The translations under genes and the position numbers were made by a program. A model generated the notes under the pieces. It searched no databases and was not told the origin of the DNA. It saw only the letters and a program-made list of their open reading frames with translations. From Klebsiella huaxiensis (GTDB lineage: Bacteria > Pseudomonadota > Gammaproteobacteria > Enterobacterales > Enterobacteriaceae), in contig NZ_CP036175.1 in NCBI RefSeq assembly GCF_003261575.2, forward strand, positions 1,426,001-1,490,000: DNA of 64,000 nucleotides. The letters run 5' to 3'. Positions 15,168 to 22,784 of the stretch are shown piece by piece. Position 1 is the stretch's first letter. Every line of letters begins with the position of its first letter.

Positions 15168-18100
15168 TTAGGCTGATTTCGCCAATTGCCGATGCAGGAC
15201 CTGAAGGCTAGTTCCCGCCCCTGCCCATGCAGCAGCCGAGCCGACCACATACAGGTTTTGCTTGGCGCGTGAGACGGCTACATTGATTATGTTTGGTGGG
15301 CTTGCCGCCCACTGACGTGCCCTTTGCTGACTCGCTTTCGGCGCACCCAGCAACAGGATTACCGTGTCCGCCTCTCGGCCCTGGAACGTGTGGATTGTGC
15401 CTACACGATCACGGCACCATTCATCCAGCTTTACGCCGAACGTTCGCAGCAAATCAGTTTCACTGTCGAGACGCCGACGCATGTTCTGCTCTACGATCTT
15501 GAATGGTGTGATGATAAATACGTCCGGATTTGTAATGCCCGATGCTGCCAGCTCTTTGAGCATTCGCACAACCGCTTCGCCCTCGTCGGGACACCACTTC
15601 GTCTCAGCATCGCCATTGATATCCACCCAGTGAGATCTCCCCAAAGCCGAGCCGATAGATCCGGGTTTTTTAGGCCCGACAGCATGGACCATCTGCCCGG
15701 CATAGGCGATGGAGTTAGAAACATCAAACATTGGGTTCTGGCAACGCCTGTGAACGAGCAATGGCAGCCCGACTTCTCGATCACCTACGTCCATGACGAA
15801 GGTGGATTTGAAGCGCGATGCCTGATCAGCAAGGGTCTGCGTAGATGCTGCGGGGGCAGACCATTCGACTTGGTCAATGTCAAAGAACTTGCAGATTTCG
15901 GCGTTCAGCTTTTCAGGAAGTGAAACTACAGGTGGGATTTGCAACGGGTCACCTACCACGATGGAGCGCTTTGCCCGCATGATAGCTCCAACTGCTGCCT
16001 GAGGAACGGCTTGGCCCGCTTCATCTACCAGAAGCCAACCAATGCTCTCTGGTGGCAGATCCCCGAACATCGTCCGAACAGAGGCGAATGTCGTGGACAC
16101 GGTCGGCACAACCACGAAAAGGCTTGACCAAAGGTCGGGGAGAAGTTCACGGTGAGCGGAAGACTGGAAGGCACCAGCTACCATGCCTGACATCAATAAC
16201 CCAAGATTGTGTTGCAAGCGGCTGGCCGAAGCATCGATGAACGTTTTATGCACAGTCAGGGCAGCGGCGAAAAGATCCTCCCGCAGGCGATGAACCTCAT
16301 CGGGAAGCCAGGGTGCAGTGAGGTGGATAGCCTCGTGCTCGAGCTCGAAGAACCTCGCATCAACGACCCTGTCTCCCATACGGTTTCGTGCCTGTGCCTC
16401 GGTTGCCTTCAATTCCGAGACAGCCTGACATTTGCTGGAAATTTCCTGGTCGAGTTGCTGTAACTGGGACTCAGTATTGCCCCACTCAGCCCTTGCAAGC
16501 TCTAGGGCACCGTCCGTCCCCTGCGCCCGTATGACTGATTGCTGCAAGGTCGCCGAGAGCTTCTGCAGTGTCGATCTCCACGACTTCCAGGCCGCAGTCG
16601 CAAACAAACGGGAGAAGAAACCTGGACGGCAAGCAAGATGGCTGTCGAGCATGATCTTGTCCTGCTCGATCTGCGATTTTGCCTTCTCATGCTCTCGTTG
16701 GCAGGATTCAGCAGTCTTGTGTGCCTCTTCGACGGCTTCATTCAGACTCGGTCGACGCTGTTCAGCTCTTTGAAGTTCGGTGATCGCTCCCTTGAGCGCC
16801 TGGATATCCCGTCGCATCTCTTCGATGCTGGCGATTTCGGCGTCTACCGTCTCCTTAAGTTTAAGAAAGGCGGTTCGCGCTTTCTGCCAGGCCGCAGCAG
16901 CATCCGCTTCGTTGGTGCTGGGCCGCTCATTGACAACCACGCTGGGCATCACGCGATCGATGGTTTCGCCAGTTCGCTCGTCCTTGATCTCACGCATGAC
17001 ATTTATGCCGCGAGCTGCTTTCAGGTAGGTAAGGAAACCACCGTCTTCATTCCACCAGAAACCTTGCTGAAACGCGCCTCGGTTGCTGCTCTTGCCGAGA
17101 GCTGCGGCGATCAACCCCCAGGTTTCGACAGTGTCGGAGGGGATGTCCCCCTCGGCCTCGGCTTCGAAATAGCCGGCGCGTTTGGGATTCGCAATCAGGT
17201 CGCTGATGGACCGGAAGTAGGCGATCTGTTCATGGCGACCATTGGCTTCCTTGAGAGGAAGCTCTTTACTGACGTTTTCGACCGCTTTGTTATTGGAGGA
17301 GGCTACGACGATCTCATGGCCCTTCAAGGATGCATGTAACTTGTAGAAGTGCAGGAATGCATTGGAACCGAATGCCAGCTTCTCGCCTGTTGTGGAAAAG
17401 GCATCCTGCGGTTTGTTGAAGCCGGACATCGCCGTGGCCCGATCGAGAATGCATCCAACGACGATATCCCGGAGAAGAGTGGTCTTTCCGGTTCCCGGAG
17501 GCCCATTGACGCCGATGATACCTGGAGCATCATTCAGCTCAGCACGCGCCGCATTCACGGCAGCCTGTTGAAGCAGCACCAGTGGATGGCCGCCTTTCGA
17601 AGGCCAACGAGCCTGCGGCATGAGCGACGGTGCGACGAACGGCTCAACTGCGGAAATGGGCGATAGCACGTCGATTTTCTGGTCAGGTCTTCCAATTCCC
17701 ATGTAGCGGCGCAAACCGGTTCCGGCTTTGCCCGTCTCGAGCAATTTGGTTGCTTCACCGAGATCTTCAAGATAGAAGGAATTCAGTAACGAAGGTTCAG
17801 GCGGCGCCTTAGCCTTGAAATGATGAAACACCTTAATCGCGAATGTGGGTGGCTCAACCAAATGCTCGGGTACACTGAACTGCGATACAAGCCATTTATA
17901 AGCGTTATGAACAACATTCAAATCGATCGGTATGGGTTCTCCATCTTTGTTGTGGTGGCGAACCATTCGATCCAGATGCTCGATAATGCGCGGCTCAACA
18001 TTCGGCCAATTCCCTAAACTCCCAAGCTTCAGATCGAGAGCCGGCTTGAGTGCCCAGGCAAAACTGGACACGGCAACGCCTTTGTCCTCAAGCACAAAGC

Positions 18101-18797
18101 CTTCTTTGTCGATCAGGATCGAGCCGATGGCCGCTTTCTTACCGTCCGGGCGTGAACGCTCCTCATCCTCGCCAAAAACCTTGACCAGCTCGTCCGTCGC
18201 CTTGTCGAGAGCGATGGAGCCGAGGACGACCTCGAAATAAAGCTTATAACTGGGCTTGCTGCGGGCATTTGGTCCCCATGGAACACCTCGCTCCAATAGA
18301 GCAACCCTAGAGCGGTCGCCGGTTGCCATATCCTCTGGGCGTTTATAAGCTTGAGGCGACAGTGCTTCGAGGGCTGTCCATGCTGCCAGTATTGCTCGCG
18401 CATCATTCGCCTTACCTGATGGAGAAAAAGACGGGATCGGACCAAGGTCGATTTGGTCTTTGTCGAATTGCTCTCGTATGGCAGAGTCTGGGATGGCCTT
18501 CAGTTGAAGTTGCTCTTCCGCAGCAGGCGAATTGTGGGGCACAACTCGAGAAGATTGAATGGACACCGAATCGGGATGGTGTGTTGATGGGCTGGAAGCC
18601 GACATGGCGACCACGCTGTGGCCGCTTAGTGCAAATAGAGATTGCTCGATTTTAGCCGTCAGCGTCCGCGCCCTGGCAGTGTTGCGAAAGGTCAGCTCGC
18701 TCAACAACTGTTCAAGTTCGCTAACATTGTTGCTGGACTGCTCGAAGATTGCTTCCAGATCGAAGATTGATTTTTGCGCATACTGCCGTGTCTTCAT
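15168..18797 (-). CDS. Large SF1 (Upf1-like) helicase with long coiled-coil insert
   Basis: The protein has 1209 residues. No known domain is seen in residues 1-420. The helicase core begins with Walker A GPPGTGKT (432-439) and motif Ia-like VVASSNNKAVENV (about 497-509). A charged, probably coiled-coil insertion follows (about 640-805). Motif II is VDEAGQA (924-930) and motif III GDPLQIPPV (949-957). Near the C-terminus are VGTIHTFQGREADTVIL (motif V) and NVAVSRAKQNLYVVG (motif VI). This is the Upf1/DNA2-like SF1B layout. No nuclease or phospholipase-D domain is visible, unlike Mokosh MkoC. It is the first gene after the integrase, where defence cargo often lies. A defence role is inferred, not shown. 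Confidence 0.75.
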   Translation of the reverse strand: MKTRQYAQKSIFDLEAIFEQSSNNVSELEQLLSELTFRNTARARTLTAKIEQSLFALSGHSVVAMSASSPSTHHPDSVSIQSSRVVPHNSPAAEEQLQLKAIPDSAIREQFDKDQIDLGPIPSFSPSGKANDARAILAAWTALEALSPQAYKRPEDMATGDRSRVALLERGVPWGPNARSKPSYKLYFEVVLGSIALDKATDELVKVFGEDEERSRPDGKKAAIGSILIDKEGFVLEDKGVAVSSFAWALKPALDLKLGSLGNWPNVEPRIIEHLDRMVRHHNKDGEPIPIDLNVVHNAYKWLVSQFSVPEHLVEPPTFAIKVFHHFKAKAPPEPSLLNSFYLEDLGEATKLLETGKAGTGLRRYMGIGRPDQKIDVLSPISAVEPFVAPSLMPQARWPSKGGHPLVLLQQAAVNAARAELNDAPGIIGVNGPPGTGKTTLLRDIVVGCILDRATAMSGFNKPQDAFSTTGEKLAFGSNAFLHFYKLHASLKGHEIVVASSNNKAVENVSKELPLKEANGRHEQIAYFRSISDLIANPKRAGYFEAEAEGDIPSDTVETWGLIAAALGKSSNRGAFQQGFWWNEDGGFLTYLKAARGINVMREIKDERTGETIDRVMPSVVVNERPSTNEADAAAAWQKARTAFLKLKETVDAEIASIEEMRRDIQALKGAITELQRAEQRRPSLNEAVEEAHKTAESCQREHEKAKSQIEQDKIMLDSHLACRPGFFSRLFATAAWKSWRSTLQKLSATLQQSVIRAQGTDGALELARAEWGNTESQLQQLDQEISSKCQAVSELKATEAQARNRMGDRVVDARFFELEHEAIHLTAPWLPDEVHRLREDLFAAALTVHKTFIDASASRLQHNLGLLMSGMVAGAFQSSAHRELLPDLWSSLFVVVPTVSTTFASVRTMFGDLPPESIGWLLVDEAGQAVPQAAVGAIMRAKRSIVVGDPLQIPPVVSLPEKLNAEICKFFDIDQVEWSAPAASTQTLADQASRFKSTFVMDVGDREVGLPLLVHRRCQNPMFDVSNSIAYAGQMVHAVGPKKPGSIGSALGRSHWVDINGDAETKWCPDEGEAVVRMLKELAASGITNPDVFIITPFKIVEQNMRRRLDSETDLLRTFGVKLDEWCRDRVGTIHTFQGREADTVILLLGAPKASQQRARQWAASPPNIINVAVSRAKQNLYVVGSAAAWAGAGTSLQVLHRQLAKSA

Positions 18798-18935
18798 TTA
18801 TTTCTGCGGCTCCATATCCCTTCAATTAAGAGATATTATGCTAATTAGTTTGATTTCTAAAACTATTAGCTTTCGCTTGAAATATAAATTCTCATCTGGC
18901 CCACTACTAAAGTGGGAACTGTCATTAATTATCCG

Positions 18936-20177
18936 TCATCCCGTTAAACGCTCTCCCCTCATACCTCCCACAATCATACTTCCGCGATCAGCAGCCATAA
19001 CAAAATCAGCCCACCATTGCATCATCGGTCGCCGTTGCTCAAGGTAATCACTGCGGTTATAAGCGCGACGTACCTCATTCTTATCCACATGTGCCAATGC
19101 AGCTTCAATAACATCTGGTGGAAAGCCTTGCTCATTAAGGGCTGTGCTGGCGATAGAACGCAAACCATGTGAAACGAGCACGCCACCAAAACCTGCACGT
19201 TTTAGCGATGCGTTAACGGTCTGGCTATTCATTGGTTGCTTTGGTTTGATACGGCTGGGAAAGATAAATTCTCGGTTGCCGCTTAATGGTTTCATCACTT
19301 CCAAAACAGCAATTGCTTCATCTGACAATGGAACAGTATGGTCGCGGTTCATTTTCATGCGTGCTGCAGGAATCTTCCACTCTCGCGCTTCTATGTCTAC
19401 CTCTTCCCAGCGAGCTTCAGCCGCTTCGGCAGGGCGGGTAATAGTAAGAAGTTGCCACATGAACAGGCAGCGTGTGGAAAGGCTAATGCTGGCTGTTCGC
19501 ATTGTCTGCATCAGTTGAGGTAGCTGGTCCGGTCGAATGCTGGGCATGTTCTTTTTCTGAGGCTTCTCGAAGGCTTTACCGATATTAACGCTGGGAACAG
19601 CATCAATCAGCCCTGTGTTTTGGGCATAGATCATGACCTCATTAATGCGTTGGCATAGTCGACGAACGGTTTCCAGTGCTCCTCTGGCCTGAACAGGTTG
19701 AACGGCCTGAACCAGTGTGTGAGCTTTAATATCTGTAACGCTAACGTCCCCAATTGCAGGAAAGACATCTCTCTCAAGAGAGCGCCATATATCTTCTGCA
19801 TAGTCCGCTGTCACGCTTGCTTTCTTCACATTCCACCAACGTTCAGCTACGAGCTGGAAAGTATTGGTTTTGGCTTCAATTGAACTGCGCAGTTGTTCCT
19901 GCTGATGTTCCTGGGGATCAATTTGTTTCGCCAGAAGAGAGCGGGACTCTGCCCGATAGTTTCGGGCATCGGCAAGGGTAACTGACGGGTAGAGGCCTAT
20001 GCTCTTCTTCGCACGTTTCTTAGTGACAGGGCGAATGTAGCGAAACTGCCAGATTTTACTTCCGCTGGATTTGATTAGTAGCTCAAGGCCATCACCATCA
20101 TAGAGAACGTAGTCCGCTTCCTTGGGCTTAGCAGATTCAATTTCTTTAACGGATAGAGGTTTGGTTTGTCTTGCCAT
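18936..20177 (-). CDS. P4-type tyrosine integrase of the ssrA island
   Basis: The protein has 413 residues and starts MARQTKPLSVKEIESAKP, the DUF4102 N-terminal arm-binding domain of P4-like integrases. A core-binding domain is at about 105-195. The catalytic residues are in place: R248 (TITRPAEA), H337-x-x-R340 (HGLRSIAST), H363 and the nucleophile Y373 (RAYNRSDYLEQRR). The gene points away from ssrA, whose 3' end lies about 205 bp from its start. This resembles IntA of the CP4-57 prophage, which uses the ssrA 3' end as attB. It catalyses integration and excision of the island. The frame is complete. Confidence 0.93.
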   Translation of the reverse strand: MARQTKPLSVKEIESAKPKEADYVLYDGDGLELLIKSSGSKIWQFRYIRPVTKKRAKKSIGLYPSVTLADARNYRAESRSLLAKQIDPQEHQQEQLRSSIEAKTNTFQLVAERWWNVKKASVTADYAEDIWRSLERDVFPAIGDVSVTDIKAHTLVQAVQPVQARGALETVRRLCQRINEVMIYAQNTGLIDAVPSVNIGKAFEKPQKKNMPSIRPDQLPQLMQTMRTASISLSTRCLFMWQLLTITRPAEAAEARWEEVDIEAREWKIPAARMKMNRDHTVPLSDEAIAVLEVMKPLSGNREFIFPSRIKPKQPMNSQTVNASLKRAGFGGVLVSHGLRSIASTALNEQGFPPDVIEAALAHVDKNEVRRAYNRSDYLEQRRPMMQWWADFVMAADRGSMIVGGMRGERLTG

Positions 20178-20196
20178 TGCCGGGTTTCCATAGTTT

Positions 20197-20247
20197 TAGG
20201 CACCTCAAAAACAATAAAGCTTTATGAGGTGCCTAACAAGGTGCCTA
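20197..20247. promoter_or_regulatory. Repeated AGGTGCCTA boxes upstream of the integrase
   Basis: Three copies of a 9-10 base sequence lie within 51 bp just upstream of the integrase start: TAGGCACCTCA (20197-20207, inverted), TGAGGTGCCTA (20224-20234) and AAGGTGCCTA (20238-20247). The first two form an 11-bp perfect inverted repeat with a 16-bp spacer. They lie between the integrase gene and the ssrA attachment site. They could be arm-type integrase sites or an operator for integrase autoregulation. This is inference from position and repetition. Confidence 0.55.
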
Positions 20248-20302
20248 AAAGGTTCGGATTTAATTAGTCGGCATCAGACTTCGCGGGACAAAATGAGGGC
20301 AC

Positions 20303-20335
20303 AAAAAAGCCCGCAGGGCTTGCGCCGTGCGGGCT
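20303..20335 (-). terminator. Intrinsic terminator of ssrA
   Basis: On the minus strand the hairpin AGCCCGCA...TGCGGGCT is followed by a T run (20303-20308). It lies about 45 bp beyond the encoded CCA end of the tmRNA. It could therefore end the tmRNA precursor. Confidence 0.8.
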
Positions 20336-20381
20336 CTTAGGACTTCATCGGATGACTCTGGTAATCACCGATGGAGAATTT

Positions 20382-20744
20382 TGGTGGAGCTGGCGGGAGT
20401 TGAACCCGCGTCCGAAATTCCTACATCCTCGGTACTACATGCTTAGTCAGTCTTTACATTCGCACGCCAGCTGCGGACAGACACGCCACTAACGAACTAG
20501 CCTGATTAGATTTAGCACTTCAGCCCCAGGCAGGACATCCATGCGATCTCTTTTGGGTTTGACCTCTCTTGATCCCCGTCTTAAGAGCGGAAGCTAGGGA
20601 GAGAGGGCTCTTAGCAGGTTATTAAGCTGCTAAAGCGTAGTTTTCGTCGTTTGCGACTATTTTTTTGCGGCTTTTTACGAGGCCAACCGCCCCTCGGCAT
20701 GCACCTTGGGTTTCGCAAATCCCGTCGAATCCAGAATCAGCCCC
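20382..20744 (-). ncRNA. ssrA: tmRNA (SsrA)
   Basis: The 363-nt gene starts GGGGCTGATTCTGG (20744 downward) and ends in the tRNA-Ala-like acceptor with encoded CCA at 20382. The resume frame for the proteolysis tag is visible: GCAAACGACGAAAACTACGC and on, encoding ANDENYALAA and two stops. With SmpB it rescues stalled ribosomes and tags the nascent peptide for ClpXP. A probable -10 box TATACT (20758-20763) is just upstream; smpB lies upstream in the same direction. The 3' end serves as attachment site for the island to the left and is intact, as expected when the integrase restores it. Confidence 0.98.
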
Positions 20745-20888
20745 AATGTGTACGTTGAGTATAACAGATTTATGAATGTGCTTACCAGCCCTCGTTTCGA
20801 GGATTATAGCGGCGGGTTGGGTGAAAAATCAGCATCAACAATGATATAGCGTAAGGGCCAGAAAACTGACCCTCATTAAGAAGGGGAA

Positions 20889-21371
20889 TTAACGGCCAGC
20901 GTGTTTCATGATCCGGGCTTTATCCACCGCCCACTCACGATCTTTTATATCGGTACGCTTGTCGTGCTGTTTCTTACCTTTAGCTACGCCGATTTTTACT
21001 TTGCACCAAGCGTTTTTCCAGTAAAGAGACAGAGCAACTACGGTGTAACCTTCTCGGTTAATACGTCCATAGAGGTTGTCCAGCTCACGCTGGTTTAGCA
21101 GTAGCTTGCGGGTGCGCGTTGGATCGCAGACGTAGTGGGTGGAAGCCACAGCCATTGGGGTAAAGTTAGCACCGAACAGATAAGCCTCGCCATCTTTCAG
21201 GATGACGTAGCTATCGCCGATGTTGGCTTTTCCTGCACGCAGAGATTTTACTTCCCAACCCTGCAGGGCGAGACCAGCCTCGTATTCATCTTCGATAAAG
21301 TATTCATGACGGGCGCGTTTATTCAGCGCAATGGTGGCTGATCCAGGTTTGTGGGCTTTTTTCTTAGTCAT
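20889..21371 (-). CDS. smpB: SsrA-binding protein SmpB
   Basis: The 160-residue protein starts MTKKKAHKPGSATIALNKRARHEYFIEDEYEAG, carries the conserved GWEVKSLR and SYVILKDGEAYLFG segments of the OB-fold core, and ends in the basic tail beginning KKQHDKRTDIKDREW, which reaches the decoding centre and mRNA channel. It binds the tRNA-like part of tmRNA and is needed for trans-translation. The gene lies about 145 bp upstream of ssrA in the same direction and is divergent from ratA. Length equals that of E. coli SmpB. Confidence 0.98.
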   Translation of the reverse strand: MTKKKAHKPGSATIALNKRARHEYFIEDEYEAGLALQGWEVKSLRAGKANIGDSYVILKDGEAYLFGANFTPMAVASTHYVCDPTRTRKLLLNQRELDNLYGRINREGYTVVALSLYWKNAWCKVKIGVAKGKKQHDKRTDIKDREWAVDKARIMKHAGR

Positions 21372-21521
21372 AGTATCCTGAAGTCATCGTCTTAAAACAG
21401 TCGTACCTCAATCCATCCTGCGAGGTGTAATGAGCTATCTTAGCACGAGTTGCAGTACAGCGTTTTTTTTAGCAGCAGATAAATGATATTATTTGCGCCG
21501 TGTTTATATGTGGAACCTGCT

Positions 21522-21959
21522 ATGCCTCAGATTAGCCGTACCGCGCTGGTACCTTTCAGTGCGGAACAGATGTATCAACTCGTAAACGATGTGAAGTCCT
21601 ACCCTGATTTTTTGCCTGGTTGCACCGGTAGCCGTGTTCTGGAACTTGGGCCGACGCAAATGACTGCGGCGGTTGATGTGTCCAAAGCTGGCATCAGCAA
21701 GACTTTCACTACCCGCAATACGCTGACTAGCAACCAGAGCATTTTGATGAGCCTGGTCGATGGGCCGTTCAAAAAACTGATTGGCGGCTGGACGTTTATT
21801 CCGTTAAGTCCGGAAGCGTGCAAAATTGAGTTTCATCTCGATTTTGAATTCACCAATAAGCTGATTGAAATGGCTTTTGGCCGCATTTTTAAAGAACTGG
21901 CCATGAACATGGTGCAGGCGTTTACGGTCCGCGCTAAAGAGGTCTACAGTGTCGGCTAA
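21522..21959 (+). CDS. ratA: RatA, START-domain ribosome-associated protein
   Basis: The 145-residue protein starts MPQISRTALVPFSAEQMY and has the START/polyketide-cyclase fold (coenzyme Q-binding Coq10-like), including YPDFLPGCTGSRV, MTAAVDVSKAGISKTFTTRN and PFKKLIGGWTF. I chose the ATG at 21522, not the longer frame at 21483, because family similarity begins there. E. coli RatA was reported to bind the 50S subunit and block subunit joining, hence its toxin-like name; its relation to Coq10 suggests other roles. It overlaps rnfH by 11 bp. Confidence 0.93.
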   Translation: MPQISRTALVPFSAEQMYQLVNDVKSYPDFLPGCTGSRVLELGPTQMTAAVDVSKAGISKTFTTRNTLTSNQSILMSLVDGPFKKLIGGWTFIPLSPEACKIEFHLDFEFTNKLIEMAFGRIFKELAMNMVQAFTVRAKEVYSVG

Positions 21960-22239
21960 AATCGTTGTTGAAGTAGCCTATGCGTTGCCGGAAAAGCAGT
22001 ATCTGCAGAGCGTCAGGCTGGAGGCGGGGTCGACGGTCGAGCAGGCGATTGTCGCCAGCGGCCTCTTGACGCTACGCGATGATATTAATCTGGCAAAGAA
22101 CAAAGTGGGCATCTATAGCCGCCCGGCAAAACTACATGATGAAGTGCATGATGGAGATCGTGTGGAAATTTATCGCCCGCTTATTGCTGACCCGAAAGAG
22201 CTGCGTCGCCAGCGGGCCGAGAAAAGCGCTGGAAAGTAA
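21949..22239 (+). CDS. rnfH: RnfH family protein (UPF0125)
   Basis: The 96-residue protein begins at a GTG codon overlapping the end of ratA and reads MSAKIVVEVAYALPEKQYLQ. The family has a ubiquitin-like beta-grasp fold. The ratA-rnfH pair is conserved across Proteobacteria and has been proposed to form a toxin-antitoxin-like unit, but the role of RnfH is not settled. In some bacteria rnfH lies with the rnf electron-transport genes. A bidirectional terminator follows. Confidence 0.92.
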   Translation: MSAKIVVEVAYALPEKQYLQSVRLEAGSTVEQAIVASGLLTLRDDINLAKNKVGIYSRPAKLHDEVHDGDRVEIYRPLIADPKELRRQRAEKSAGK

Positions 22240-22254
22240 TCATTTTTCGGACAT

Positions 22255-22282
22255 TAAAAAAGCGCTCATTGAGCGCTTTTTT
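22255..22282. terminator. Bidirectional terminator between rnfH and bamE
   Basis: The palindrome AGCGCTCATTGAGCGCT (22261-22277) has A residues before and T residues after it, so it can end both the rightward ratA-rnfH unit and the leftward bamE gene. Confidence 0.85.
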
Positions 22283-22295
22283 GCATTTTACGACC

Positions 22296-22637
22296 TTACT
22301 CGGTAGTCAGAGCAGGTTTGTTATCTATATTAGTCAACACTCCACTGCTGTCGAAAGTCAGGGTAAGAGTCTGCTGGGTGACTTTTTCATGCCCAGGCTG
22401 CTGACGGAAAACATAGAACCAAGTGTTGGTACCAAACGGATCCGACATCATTGGAGTACCCAGTGCATAGGCGACCTGTTGTTGTGTCATGCCGACCCGA
22501 ATTTTTGCTACATCGGTCGGTGCCAGATAGTTACCCTGGTTGATGTCAGGACGGTAAACCACTCGTTCCAGAGTGGAACAGCCTGCGGTCAACATAAGAA
22601 GAACCGCTGCGGCAGCAGTCAGCGTTTTACAGCGCAT
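22296..22637 (-). CDS. bamE: Outer-membrane assembly lipoprotein BamE
   Basis: The protein has 113 residues with a lipoprotein signal and lipobox LTAGC (Cys20). Mature sequence includes STLERVVYRPDINQGNYL and KIRVGMTQQQVAYALGTPM, the conserved SmpA/OmlA fold. BamE is a non-essential lipoprotein of the BAM complex (BamABCDE), which inserts beta-barrel proteins in the outer membrane and helps BamD bind BamA. BamD is encoded in this window at about 42 kb. Confidence 0.97.
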   Translation of the reverse strand: MRCKTLTAAAAVLLMLTAGCSTLERVVYRPDINQGNYLAPTDVAKIRVGMTQQQVAYALGTPMMSDPFGTNTWFYVFRQQPGHEKVTQQTLTLTFDSSGVLTNIDNKPALTTE

Positions 22638-22784
22638 AGTGATTTGATTCCTTTTTGGGCCCGAGCAGTACGTGGCTCATCTGTAATATGCCGATGATAA
22701 TAGACCTTTGCCCGGTTGGGAACCTTCGACTGCAGGTCTATCGGCAATTTGCTGTTCACTATGACTCTGCGAAAATCAAAAAGT

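Noticed and set aside
16539..17339. Rightward open frame of 266 codons inside the large helicase gene
   Set aside because: It is antisense to conserved helicase sequence, matches no family, and results from the GC-rich composition of the gene.
15168..18797. Mokosh (MkoC) or another named helicase system
   Set aside because: No phospholipase-D HKD motif or nuclease domain is visible in the protein or next to it; only the SF1 helicase core can be supported.
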